A stretch of DNA of 64,000 nt, taken from assembly GCA_030770545.1 (NCBI GenBank), contig CM061090.1, positions 14,976,501-15,040,500 of the forward strand, read 5' to 3'. The position numbers and the translations under genes were made by a program. Shown here piece after piece: positions 1-13,100 of this stretch (within the stretch, counting starts at the first letter, position 1; every line of letters begins with the position of its first letter). The DNA comes from Macropodus opercularis. Its lineage: Eukaryota > Chordata > Actinopteri > Anabantiformes > Osphronemidae. Below the pieces are notes generated by a model. It searched no databases and had not been told where the DNA came from. It saw only the letters and a program-made list of their open reading frames with translations.

Positions 1-735
1 AGGAGCCAGTGTGGAGTCCCGGCCCCCTTTTCCCTCACGATGCCAAAACCATTCTGCGTAGTGACTTCCGCCCCGCTCGGCTTCCCTTCCCTGCTGCTCT
101 GCATCAGCCGGCGAGCAGCTGGTGTGACAGGAGGATACAGTGTCACAGCGAGCCGCGCACAGCTGACTTAAAAACTTCATTTAGACAGTGGGTCCGTGTC
201 GAGAGCGCCCGACGCGGGTCGAAGACGGATTAGGAGACGCGGACGACGATCGTTTGTGAGGCGCCGGGATTTGCTACTTTCTTGTGAAGAGGCGGATCTA
301 ACGAAACACGGCGACTTCAGTATGTTGAAGCTGCCCGTGTACTGTACGTGGAAGTGCACTGAGTGTTTTCCTCCAACTCACGGGCCTGCGTGAGCGTCCG
401 GGACATTTGATATTATCCGTGGCTCCCGCACATCATCGCATCCACGCAACCATTTTTTGCGGGTGTTTTTGTTTTGGACCGGCGGGGAGGGGAGGGGAGG
501 GGGATTCCTCCTCAGACTGGCTGCCTGTCTCCACTACACGGGCGTTTGTTTGATTTTTGTGTGTGTGTGTTGTTAGTTTACATCTTGAAATGCGTAACAT
601 TAGCCATGAGGGGCTGCGTGGCCGGAGCGCGCAGCAGTCGCCCGTCTCCAACAGGCAGCAAAGCCATTAGAGCCTATTTGAGTTTTCTCGACAGGGGGCT
701 TCTTTCCACGCAGTTAGTCGCGCCGCTGAGCCACC

Positions 736-816
736 ATGGTGTGTTATTACTATTATTCCGTGGGCATTTTTCACGCTCCTGTGAGGTTCAGTGACAGCTT
801 CTGTTTTAGCTGTTAG
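736..816 (+). CDS. uORF with perfect Kozak context, 26 codons
   Basis: The ATG at 736 sits in GCCACCATGG, the optimal vertebrate initiation context, and reads 26 sense codons with a tyrosine run near its N terminus before TAG at 814-816. It is out of frame with the main stim2 ATG at 1138 and ends 321 bases before it. If the transcript starts upstream, this uORF should be translated and would reduce or regulate initiation at stim2. The peptide resembles nothing I recognise. It may be untranscribed if the start site lies downstream. Confidence 0.3.
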   Translation: MVCYYYYSVGIFHAPVRFSDSFCFSC

Positions 817-957
817 CCGGTAGGTTTGCAAACAGCAAACAAGTCTACTGCGGCTTTTCTTTCCCCGAACTTGGTGCATTTTCCAGGTGTCTCCTTTACG
901 CGTGACGTCCCTGTCACTTCTCCCGAGAAAAGACTGATCATATTCTATTTATTTTAA

Positions 958-1137
958 TTTAATTTTGCTCCTATTTTGCCGGACTGTTGTTGTGTTTTCC
1001 AGTCGGAGGCTGACATATTTGTTTTCGGGGTTGCCCCTGCGCTTTTAAATCTCCATCTTCACTGCCGGTCCTACGGAATCGCTTTTTATTTTTTTTATTT
1101 ATTACTATTTTTTTTAACCCCCCACCACATTTCCACC
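958..1137 (+). other. In-frame open extension upstream of the stim2 ATG
   Basis: The reading frame of the stim2 ATG stays open upstream for 60 codons, back to a TAA at 955-957. It has no in-frame ATG but contains near-cognate codons such as ATT at 973 and TTG at 976. Its last third encodes a very hydrophobic stretch (FYFFYLLLFFL) just before the Met. Mammalian STIM2 is reported to initiate at a non-AUG codon and to carry an unusually long signal peptide, so this could be a homologous extension. The hydrophobic residues, however, come from a low-complexity T-rich tract, which is also what chance would give. Confidence 0.3.
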
Positions 1138-1270
1138 ATGAGTTACATCCACAAGGCGGTGAATGTGTTGCTACGTGGACTCGTCATCTATGCGGTACTG
1201 GGCTTGGAGTGCACTTACTCGAATGATCTGCCCAGCCACTCGTCTGAGGCTGCGAGTGTGGCCACCACAG
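1138..1270 (+). CDS. stim2: stim2 coding exon 1: signal peptide and N terminus
   Basis: The ATG at 1138 lies in TCCACCATGA, a good Kozak context, and the donor GTAAGC follows at 1271 (phase 1). It encodes residues 1-44 plus one base. A basic residue near the start and a hydrophobic run (VNVLLRGLVIYAVLGL) with an internal Arg form a rather weak signal peptide, with likely cleavage near residues 25-28. The following acidic/Ser-rich segment is poorly conserved in the family. The start was chosen as the only in-frame ATG after the upstream TAA at 955-957; a non-AUG start upstream is possible. Confidence 0.85.
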
Positions 1271-4200
1271 GTAAGCACAGCCCGCGTTACAAGTGTCTGC
1301 TATTTGTCTACGCATGTACGGCGATCCCCGGCTCTCTCCCCCCTTCCCTCCTTCCCATCGTCCCTTGTGGCTTTCTCGGGGAAAGCCGAGGAATGCCCTG
1401 CGCTGGGGGCTTCATGGAAAGGGATGCATTTTAATGTCACCTTTGTTCCCCCCCCCCCCTCCTCTCTCTCTCTCTCTCTCCCTCTCCATCTCCCTCTGTG
1501 CATTGCTGGGGAATGCGTGACATGACAGGAATGCAGAATGCGTCCTCGCCGAGGATGAGAGGATGCATTGTGATGCTGTCACCAGTGCTTTGGAGGGCAA
1601 ACCTGCCTTAACGACGCACAGACTGGGCTTTACCGCGTTTCTGTGGCCGTTTAGAGGCCGGTGCACACACAGGACGCATCCGGCTTGGTACGTGAACGTC
1701 ACACGCGTGAGAGCGGCCCAGCTTGGTGTTTTGAGTCTAATGATGGCCCCAGCACGTCTCTGGCCACGAATGAGAGGAGGATTTCCATCCATTTGCATCT
1801 GTTGCTAACCAGCCTGTGCGGATTTGTCGGGACGGGGTTGGAGGAGTTTATTAAAGGCCCACACAGGAGGAGGTAGTTGTGTAATAACACGAACGGCACA
1901 AAAGGTGGTTAGATAAGCTGAACCTGCTGCTTCGCTCCGACGTCACAGGTCTTAGTTTATTACTGTTTGTGGGCCTACACTTCAGTACCGTTTGAAATTC
2001 AGCGTCTTCGTTCAAGTGGTACTTCTGCGTGAAGTGGCCAGTGCCTGTTTTACGCGAGCACTGAGTTTGTGTACTCCTACCTCTCCTTTCTGTGGGTGCA
2101 CAGAAACTCGGCACACGCCATGTGACCAGCAGATCCCTCCAGAACCTCTTCATCTCGCTGTTATTGCCTGAGCCGTGTGTTTAGAGTGAGGCCACTGTAA
2201 CCTGCTGGACTGAATTAGATATGATCAGAGGATGTTTTCCTTACATTTACTATCAGGACATCCATATAAACAATAATACAATTCTATAGGTTTGCCTGTC
2301 AACACATCAACATTTTATACTGTCCAGTGTTCTGACAACGGATGATCTCCATGGCAACTGAGCAAACTTCCATCTGCTAATGGATGCCTCAAGATGTGGC
2401 TGAAAGCTCCACAAAATCTCCAGCTCTGAGACATTTTCTACAGCAAGACCTGTAACTACACTCTAGGTTTTACTTTAACTTTACTTGACTTCTGCTCACT
2501 TGCCATAACAGGCAAATAATGAAGGGTGATGCAAATCAAAGCTACTAGTCTCACCTGTGCAGGACAAGTGATGCACGTCGTGCCGGGCAGTCGTTAAGCA
2601 TTCGTGACACAGTTTTCAACAGTTAAGTAGGCCCTGAAATTAAACTGGGGACATATTGTGCATTAATAAGCCCAACTCACACTCGACCTTTTCCACAGCG
2701 GCAGTGCGACCGATCAAGACAGGCCAGTGAGATACGTCAGCCCCCCTGAGCAGCGACCTGCCGTGGATGCAGAGATAGTGGCGACTCATGCGCTGTCCGT
2801 GAACACGGCCGCACCGTCGCCCGTGTCCCAGCCGGCTCCCTGGGGAGGTCGGCTGCAAAGCAGAGCTCTGTAACGTGAAATGCTAAATGTGGCTGATGTT
2901 GGCTAACCGAGCTTCATAAAGGGAAGAGTGACAGCTGTGCAGCCCATGATTGATAGGGTGGAGATATAATTCATTACTTCTACGACTACTAACACCCGCT
3001 GTGAAATCTGGTCGCATCAGCCAGACACACGTGCAACACTCGGTACCACGAGAGGGAGAGTTTTGTGCTCTGGCAATTGAGATTAGAGTTGAGGCTGTTT
3101 TCACTGAATCCGTTTAGGCTTCAAAGCTGCCATTTAACACGCTGAGAGCAGTTAGGGGTATTACTAGAGGGGGTTAGCTTTAGCAAGCGGCGCGTCAGGT
3201 GCTTTAGGATCTTCAAAGGCGAGGTCACAGTCCAAGAGGAGGTGGAATTTAGTTTCAGGATCATCTGCGGTGGATGTTAATTGGGAAACGGTAACGCGGG
3301 TTGTGCATTTTGTAACTTGGACAAAAGTTGTGTAACAAATCTGAAAAGTGTGAAATTTTATTGAACCCTACATGTGTTTACTTTATCCTGGGTTCTGTTA
3401 GATTGGTCTGACAGAAATTGCGAAGCTGTCATCACATTGATCTCACCGTCCTCACGGATGTGCAGAAAAATGAGCATCTTAAAATAGAAAATGACTGATC
3501 AACTGGCTGCTTTTCGTCTTCTGGGATCTTCCTTTATCTGTGAGGAACGACAGAGATGAATCGGGCGCCGAAGCAGTCGCAGCACATGATTAGAATAGAA
3601 GGTCACAACGGAGACTTGTTTTTGTGCTGTGTGACATGTTTCAGTTCTTCCTGCTTTCTCACTCTGGGCTTTTTCAGCTCGGTTGTGACTGTCTTTGCAT
3701 GCACTGCAATATGCACCGGCCGAAGCATTGTTTCAAATGATGAGCCTAACCCAGAGCAGTAGGAGTCGCGAATCATAAATCATCACTACACACCTGTAGT
3801 GCGGAACAGGAGTGGACGTTTTTTTATTCCAGTCAGCAGAACGTGCACATTAGAAGCAACACTGCGTTTGTAGAAATGTCCTCCCTGGACGATAGTTGTC
3901 ACAGACACATGACCCTCTCTAGCATTTACACGGACTTGTCTCTAGGTCAGTAATGTCACGTAAACATAAGTGGGTCTTTTGCGTTTGGAGAATAGAGATT
4001 TCTTTATTTGGTTAAACCAGTGATGATCAGAGGAGAGTCTGTGTATTAATGACTTGATTTGTTAGGGAAGGAGGTTTAGCATTTGCCTGACCTGCCAGCG
4101 CATTTGGTTGAGGAGAGCCAGACTAGTACTGTGATGTCAGAACCTTACAGCGAGGTTTTTGGTTTTCTCTGTGGACTATTAAAGGAAAGGAGAGGACAAC

Positions 4201-7200
4201 GTCACGTCCTTCGCCAAACCTCTGCAGCCATCCCAGACAGCCTTCTCACGTCAAAGTAAAAGCCGAGCTTCACAAAGTAATGTGAAATTATAAAATTATG
4301 AATCTGGACGCTGTGGTTTCCCGCAGCTTGTTGTCAGGCTCCGTGGACGTTGTGAGGAAAGTCCAGCTATGAATCGTTGGGGTCTGGGCGCTGACCTTTA
4401 ACATTGTTGTTTGAAGGATCTGGCGCTAAGCTTGAGGTTATTGTCTTGTCTGTATCAGGTTTTCCTCCAGGAGTTTCCTGTGCTTGATTTACCCTCGACC
4501 TTCACAAGTCACCTTGGGGCCTCTTACATTTCTAATAAATTACCAGACACATGCTTTGAAGGGTATTATTGTTGTTACTGTTGAAAAGAGAAAGGTGGGA
4601 GAGGTGTTGAGATCTATAGGCCACGTGACGAAAGCCACTCTTAGACACACTTATACCCTTATCCAACTATTTCCTTTCAGCCCTTCAGCTTAATGATGAT
4701 TAACCGTTTAAAGCAGCCTTGCTTTCATGACCTTTTAACTTATGAAAGGCTACTTCAACGATTTTCAACTTTCCTCCAGTGGCTGGAGTTTGGCGAGACC
4801 CATGAGTGATGTTAAAGTTCCCTGTGCCTGCTCCAGACGATGCTCTGTTATGGGTTAGCGCATCGACCACGACTACGACGTGCAAGGTTTGCATTTAGCG
4901 GCTGAAGCTCCACACCGCGCTGTCGTCCTGTTTATTTAACCCAGACGTTGCTGATTTTCAAGCCAGAAATGTCTTTTTTTTTTTTTGCTCATTAACGTTT
5001 TTTCTGTGGCCAAAAGTGATGTGATGCTGCTTTAATGGAGAATCCACCTGTGAAAACATCGTCATCAGTCAAACGAAAAGCTGCTGTTGCTGCACTGACG
5101 CCGCTCAGCTGCCCAGTTGGCTTCCTCAGACGTGGACAGCTGCTGCTCATCTCAATCAGAGGCTTGCGAGCCAACTTAATGAGGCCCTTCATCAAACGGA
5201 CCGACCCCTCTCCTGTGTATTTATAAAGCCACTGGTGAAATTTTCCATGCGCGCTTTCCGTCGCCGGTGATTACAGTTGACGCGGCGCTGAGGGCTGTCA
5301 GTGCGGCACCGGGCCGGTTCTGCTTTCAGCTGGGCTCAATCAGTGAGATAATGGGGCCTTATTTAATGGTTTACTCCATCGTGGCCACAGTCACCAGTGA
5401 TGGCAGAGAGCAGACACTGGATTTAAAGTCACTAACAAGCGCTTGGACTATAAGTGGCCTGGTTCACTGACATGCAGGCATTAATGCCCCCAGAGGAACC
5501 ATTGTGGTTTGTTTCTTTTCTGGCTTGGTTTGTGTGTCTCGTATTAAGAGAAATCATCACCATATTTACTTTTGAATGCAAATGGCCGTTTTCCAGACTG
5601 GAACAAGAAGGTCACACCTCTTTTCCTCAAACCCCGTGTCCTTGTCAGGTGAGATGCCAGTGAAGCCGACTTGCACGTTCTAGTGTGATGCACACACTCC
5701 TGCGTTGATACGCAGACAACGCTGGCAGTCATAAGCTGATTCGCTCATGCAGAAAGCGCCTCCACGAGAGATGTGGGTCACTGTGCTCAGCTGTACAGCG
5801 CTTCCGCTGCGAGCGGCCTACAGTAGCTGAACTGTCTGCCCTCGCCCGGTCCAGAGGGGGCTATTGTTGTCGCGCCACGGCGCATTTTAAAGGTGTTGAT
5901 CCCCCAGCTGGCCGCGCACGGGCTCAGTGAGTCCGTCACGATGGGAGACGGTGCGCGCAAGTAGACCAAACAAAAGACAAAACGCGGTTGTTGAACATGT
6001 TGGGGCTGGTAACCGGAGAATAGAAAACCAAAGCTTTTACCTGTGGCTCAAGGAAAATGTGAAGATCATTTTCGGATGTTTTGTACACTACACAGTTACT
6101 TAGTTTTTATTTTGTGCAGTTGCCATCTCTACTTTATGCCTAAAACACGAGGAAAGCTGTTGTTTCAGCTCTACACTATTCCAGAAATAAACCTCGGTCA
6201 GGTCACAGCTCTGCCATATTATCAGACTGGTAATACTTGTCACCTTAACACAGGAAGAAGCCATGACAGGAGCGTGATGCGGCTTCTGTGGGTTTTCACT
6301 TTCAATGTCACTTCCAGACTAATTATCAGTATTTACTAATGCATTTGTTTCTCCAGTAACTTAAGCAAAATTATATTTGGAGGTTTGTTCAGTAAGTTTC
6401 AAGTTTATATTTGAGTGAAGTTTAAACGGAGAATTTGAACGTGACGAGCGGCCACTTCTGGTTTCAGGGACTTTCCCGTGGCACAGGGCACGTGATGCGA
6501 TGGCCTGGGCAAGAGTTTGCAAAGACCGGTGTAGATTTCCTTGGTATGTTGTCCCGTCTCCAGTCATCTGCCCCAGTGTTCAAAACAAATTAATTTACAA
6601 ATAGACACCAAGCTTGCGATGGGATATGGATGCAGCAAAGCTCTGAGCAGCAGCGTAACGACACACGTCACCGTTTTGTAGCATAGATTGATATTTATGC
6701 ACTGACTGGATCTTTCAGCTCGTTGTTTTGGATTCCCTGCACCAAACTATAGTTTTGTTTCCTGAAGAGACAGATTAGTTGGTGGAAACCAAAACAACCC
6801 AAAGGGGATTAACAACTAAATGCTAACACAAGGACAAGGACGTTGACACACACTATCACTAGCTCCTCTTCATAATACAGTTGTGGGACATGATGATAAA
6901 CTGCTTTGTGTGCAGGACTTGTCTGCCCGTGTGCCGGCGGTCGGCTGGCTTTGAGTCCGTCCCGACCGTCCTGAACGTTAGAGGTGACATCACGGATCCT
7001 GTAGCGGGACTGGATTTGTTTCGTCTTAACGCTGTACAGTAGCAGGTCGGTGCCGACAGGTGGCTTCTCTGAGCCCGCTGGGCCTGCCCTTCATCTGGTC
7101 CCCAGTTTGCCTTTCGCATCAGAGCTCGGTGACAACAGAGACACCATGACACCAGTCATTTGCGTCTTCTCCCACCTGTCCAGCAGAAAACTGGGGAAAC

Positions 7201-10073
7201 ACCTGTTGTATCCTCACATGACCTACACACGATCGCCTCGAAGCGTTAACACGTCGTCTTTGCTTTTACTGCTGTAGTTTCATCGTGTGACCCTGGGAAA
7301 ACATTTTTTTCACGCTGGCAGTTGTCTTTAATACTTCGCTATTGTCACCTATTCTTAGCCTCCATACTTGAATCCATGCTTAGGAGGGACAAGTGAAAAA
7401 AAAAGACCAGAATCCTGTCCAGCAGGAAGGGAGAACTACACAGGAAGCTGGCAGAGGGCCAAGCGACTGGAGATGGACCCGGTACCGGTGGTGGAGCACA
7501 CGTGGCCTGTAGTCTGACATGTAGCAGTTCCAGTTCGGCTCCTCTTCCCTTCCCATGAATCTTTCGCTTTTGCGTAAATCACTGTAATTTTTAAAAGCGG
7601 CCGTTTTATCCAAGCCTTGTGCTTTTTGAGCTTTGAGTGCCCCGTGTTTTTCATGTTGACCCCTCGAAGGCTGCACGAGGGTGAAACCATGACCAAATGT
7701 CAATATTTACGGTGAGTCAGGTATTTACTTTTATACACATCTGCTTTCGGTTTTCATCAGTTGCTGTATTCTACATATTTTCACCAGTGGCGATGAGGTC
7801 AGGGAACATTGGGCACCATGTCCTAATAGAGAATTTTCTCCAACTGGAAAGTCTTAACGCTCCACTTTCCGTCCCTGAGGCCATGTCAGCGATGAGGAAC
7901 GCTCACCATCCAGTGTGGATGTTTTCGGCCTCTAATCGCTGCTAATCATACTCTGCTAAACAACACTGATGCTCATTAACTGTCACAGCCCAGCTTGTGA
8001 TCGCGCTCTCCGTCCAGTCGCCTGCTCTCTCCGTCTCGCTCTGCAGACGTACAGTCCATTAACCTTCTATCCAGATGAGCTTGTCGTACGCGGCGCCGGC
8101 TAATTAAACGGGTGCATGGCCTCCTCGGGTCTTTTCATTTTCTCTTCTCCCCCTGCTTTCGCTCCTCCGGTCGGCTGCATACATCACACGCCTCGTGTTC
8201 GGGGCTGTTATTGAAACATTCCAGCGACGCTCCGGCTCAAGGAGCGTCTCCTTTTCTGGAAGTTTTTAGCTCAGACTTCATGAGCCTCCACATGTTTCTT
8301 CTCCTTGTATTTGCCTCTTACTTTGTAAATCCGTGGCCTAAGCAGAGAACTGCTGTGGTCCAATAGTGCGGTTTGAGTGGCTAAGGTATATCCTCATTCT
8401 GTCTGTGAAGGGATGTGGTTCAACAAGACAAAACCAGAGAACTTCCTTGTGTCAAGTCAAGAACAGGGAAGTAGAAGACACGGGACTGACCAGTTTCAGA
8501 GTCTACCTTCCTTACAGTGCCACCACTGTTCTGTTCAGTGCCCTGCAAACACCCGCTGGTTTCCTTCCTTAGCTTAGATCCTGCTCCACCTCCACCTGTA
8601 CGACGCTTACATAACCCTTTGTTCCTGTTACCTATTCATCCAGTTACGAGAAAGGTGATCCAGTTCTGGGTGGATCAGGTTAGCAGGTATGTTGCTAGGC
8701 TGGAAATGCCACTGTCTCTGTGAAGGTGTCTCACGGACGTAAGACGACAGAAAGGCACCAGCTTCTGCCCTGGAATGCGGTGATTATGCATCTGTAACCT
8801 TTGGTTCTGCGGAGAAAGAGAAACAGCTGCTCGGCTGGACTGGAACCAGGGACATGCTGTAATCCTTGCACCTCATTTGCATTCCTCGGTTCTGTGTTAT
8901 GTCACTCTCTGCGCTTTCTTTCTCTTTGCCATACATTAAAAACCAAAAGTGAAATATGGGCCTTTTCTTGTTGTGACTCATCCATTTTAAGAGCTTGTGC
9001 AAACTGAGTAAATATACAAACACTTTGTGTATCTTGTTTCCCTCTGACTCGCTGCACTAGCCGGTGGCATATGTAGGCAGCTAACGATATTTGTGTCTTA
9101 TTAATGGCTGCTGATGAGCTGAAATGGTAGACTCTGCAGTAGCTTTATTTACTTGCCTTTAATACTGACCCGTCAGCTTGACTTATGACACTGCCATATG
9201 GCCAGTGGTTACAAGTCTGGTGCACTGTGACACTTCCACATGGTTTGGAGCATCTGATCTGTGTGTTGAATGCGGTGCAATTAAGATTTTTATTTGCACT
9301 TCCCACGCTTCAAACATGTGAGTCCCCCCCCCACCAGAGGTGGTCTTCAGTCACGCCCGGCTCCTCACAGCGTCAATAAAGCGCAGGCATTCAAAGGCTA
9401 TCGTTTACGTCTCGCTGTCTTCCATATGGTAAATGCACGCATGTGTGTGTGAAAGGTGATAAGCTCTGGACGCGGGGTCAGTGGATCTGATGACCTGCTG
9501 ATGTGGCCGTGCACCGTGGAGGAAGCGGCTGCTCCGCTGCACCGTGCTGCTCGGAGCGGTTGCAGGAGCCGGGCGACGTTCAAGCTGAACTTGTTCTGCA
9601 GCAGGTTCAAGTAGCAAATAGTTCAAGTCTGAGCGCCCGCAGCACTAAAATGTCCGTGAGCCCAAGGCCCTTTAGGGAGAGGTGTGTTTGCATCTGATAT
9701 TTAGCTGCGCTGTCTGTCTCTTTACTGAAACGCCAAGCGTGTGTGTGCAAGGCCAGACACTGGCCATGAAGCGGGACAGTGATAAGTTCACTAGCAGCAG
9801 TACTTAATGTGGCTTTAATGCACTTTCCTGCAGTTGTTTAAGCATGAAATTGATCCTTCGAGGCCAATCCCAGAGGCTCCAAACTGGCCTGATGGGTTGA
9901 AACCGCTTCTCAAAATGTGACATGTCATGTTCCTTAATCCCAGCCTCCTCACTGGACCTGCCACGACCTGCACCGCCATTCAGCCACTGTAGCAGCAGCC
10001 AAGGTGCGGCTTCGTCTGTTTGTGTCTGCGACGTTTGCTGCGTCTGGACTTGAGTAAGAGACGCAGACTTTGT

Positions 10074-10106
<33 letters not shown>

Positions 10107-13100
10107 CAGGACGAGGCTTAAGACACCACAGTTTGTGGGTAAGAGGACGACGCGTCATCCCTCTTGTCTCCCTTCTTAATTCCTCCCGCTCCCCTCATGA
10201 AGCCTGGATACTGTTACACTGAATTCAGATCCTCGTCCAAGATGGGGTGTGAAGTGAGGAGGGGTGGATGGAGGACAAGCTGCAGCCCCCTGTTCTCAGG
10301 TAGAAAGTTCATTATATGAAACGCTGTCCTGGTTCAAATCAGTTCAAATCTATTTATTTTGCCTTCATTTTATTTCATTAATCTTGTGCACAGATTTTTG
10401 TAGAATACATACAATTGTGTTCTTCATGGCGTGAGATGTGATTTGCAGTGTTTCAGTCCATTTCAGTCTGATTATCTAGTTTCTATACTTTCAGTTGTGG
10501 ATACACTTTTTCAAGGTGTTTTTCTTCCTCTCGTGGGATTTGTTAAGCTAAGAACACAGAAAACCACCAACCTTAGAGGATTATTCTGTGGAGATTTGTG
10601 CCGCCTCTCACTGATGAGCGAGTTAAAGGCAAATAAGAGGATCAGAACGTAGAATTGCTAATTTCGTTTCCACTGTCACTTTTTTTTGGGATTTGCACAT
10701 CAAACCTTTGCAAAAGAAGGAAGGAAAACATCTATGTGACACTCGATGCCATTTTCAAACACATCAGGATGTCGTTAACAGACCGGGCACCCATCATGCA
10801 CTGGGAGTTAGTGAGCAAAGTTGTTTAAACTGAATGTCACAAAGGATCAGATTGAAGGAAGTCCCCGAAAAGACAGCATAAACACTTCAGACATCAGACA
10901 CAATCCTTCCTGTCTCCTTCTCCTGTCACCTACTTAACAGCTTTAGTGTATAAATGAAGATAAAATCGTCTTAAGGACGCGCGTATACTGTATAAAAACA
11001 TTTCCAAGTGCTGGGATTTGCTTTCAAGGAAGCAGCTGACAGCTAAACGCTTTTGTTATCAGCTTCTTTTGAAGCGAACCTGCCGGCCTCTGACAGCTCG
11101 CACACATCTGTGAGTTATAGCGCAGTGAATGGCTGCGAGAGCGACATTCCTGGCCGTGTTCGCGCGCTGCGTGTGTGTGTGCGTAACATCTGTGAGCATG
11201 TGGGCGTGCGTGTTTCAGCGAGGGAGACCTCTGCCATTGTTGAGCGTTTACATCCTGACAACCGGGAGCCTGTAAGGTTAAAAATAACCCAGTGCTTTCC
11301 AATTTTGTCATCCTTCAGGGCGGCTTCGCCTGGATGTTTTGATTTGCTTCGCGTCCCCCTGGAACGCTCGGGGTCAGCGGCGGCCACTTCCTGTCACACG
11401 GCTCCTTATTGTCGCTCGTAACTGTCCCCAAACATATTCAACATACGCAAAAATAGGTCACCTGGGAAAGAAAGGCTTGTGCTGTCACGTATCTGAATCG
11501 CACACCAGGTGGGCCGGCCTAAACGCTGTCAGAGATGACAGGGTTTTTTTTTCTTGTTTGTTTATTTGTTCGTTTCATGTCAGTATTATCTTTTTCCTGT
11601 ATTACTTCAGGAGATGAGACCGTTCATGAAGGGTTCCGAACAGAAATAGGCCACTAGTATGGAAGGAAATGACAATAAAAAAAAAACAACACGACCACGC
11701 GGAGCAACGCTGTTATTAATTCTGTCGTCTCTGCAAAAAAGACAATTCAAGTCAAACTGGAACTCATCCATCTGCGTGTGTGTGTGTGTGTGTGTGCGCG
11801 CATGCAAAACACAGTTTAAATATCCAAACAGCCAGATAGATATTCATGCTATGCAAACAGACGGCTATGTAAACTGCCTTGGCGAGCTAAGCAAATGCAT
11901 TATGTAATTTGTTCTCAAGCATCAGATGCTTTTTGACAGGACGCAGATGGACACTGCTGGAACGAGGCTTATCTGGAATGAGCTGTATTATGTCGATATC
12001 GCTTCCTGTTCGCAGACAGACCAGTTTTCCCCTCAGCGCGGACTGATGGGGGCTCTGGTGTTAAATGGTGGTTAAATGAACAAATGTGCCAAAGTATGTC
12101 AAATGATAAGTGTGTGTTCCTCTCGTACGCGTCACATTCGTGTCTAGTCAGGAGCCTAAACACAGTGGAGTAAAATTAGTGCACGGCAGTTTGTGCGATA
12201 CCTTAAAAGGGGAATAAAAGATGTCAGACAGTTTTCAGCCAGATTGTAATAACAAGGACTAAGTGTTGATGTTGTGATGGTTGGTTGGTTCTTGTTTTTG
12301 TGCTGCTGTGTTGTGTTCCCTGCCCTTATACACGAGGCAGTTTGGTGGAGGTCCCACAGGCCAGGAAGTAGCTGGTGGCCTCGCAATTTCTTTCAGGTCC
12401 GCCAAAACGCATGTTAAATGTTCTGTTCAGTGCCTGGAGCGTCACGTTACCAGGGGACGGTTTTAAAGTCTTTGTGGTTTCCTGCTGTGTCCGTTTACCC
12501 AAAAACAAACGAGCGGCCTCGGGTTCCGCGTCATTCACCGCTGCCATTCAATAGCTGTAAGTCACAGCCCTTAGTCAGAGCTGGCTTCTTCATGTGATAC
12601 GGACATCCTCCCCAGTGTCCTCTCATCCAAACTTAGCCTGGGCACACGTCCAGGCAAGTTGCTCTGTTTGCTGCTTTTGCAGATTGCAGCACTTTAACTA
12701 ACATGGCCAGTCTTGTTTCAGGAAACAGATCCGGCACCAAAAGAGCCAAAGTTGTTACTAAACGTGCTTAATATTCATGATTAGGAGGTAAAGGTATGTT
12801 TTTAAATAACAAGCTGATGTGTTAGTGAAAGTGAATAAGTGGAATTTGGCAAATGAAGCTGCGACAGACTTGAAATGGCGGAAACACCTGTTCTTCGTAA
12901 ACCTGGAGCCAACCTGTTGGCATAACACTGGATGTAGCTGACTGCTTGTGTAAAGTTACAACAATATCAAAGCTACACTTTGCCATGTTTGTATTATATA
13001 TATGAAACCAGCCGATAACCAGGCAGCATCACTTTCTTCCTTGGGCTTGCACACGCCTTGAATCTGGTTGATGGAGGGGTTTTCCTCTGATGCCTTTAAC

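Larger units (their letters stand above)
1..1137 (+). promoter_or_regulatory. Putative stim2 promoter and 5' UTR region
   Basis: This stretch precedes the stim2 start codon. Roughly 1-700 is GC- and CpG-rich, as in a vertebrate CpG-island promoter, and 900-1137 becomes T-rich. The transcription start is not determinable from sequence. A CRE-like half site TGACGT lies at 903-908. Several upstream ATGs exist, including 606 (moderate context) and 736 (perfect GCCACCATGG). A plausible short 5'-UTR intron would use a donor GTAGGT at 820 and an acceptor ending TTTTCCAG at 1001; if spliced, the uORFs would remain but the in-frame upstream extension would be shortened. Assignment as promoter/5' UTR is inference from position and composition. 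Confidence 0.6.
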
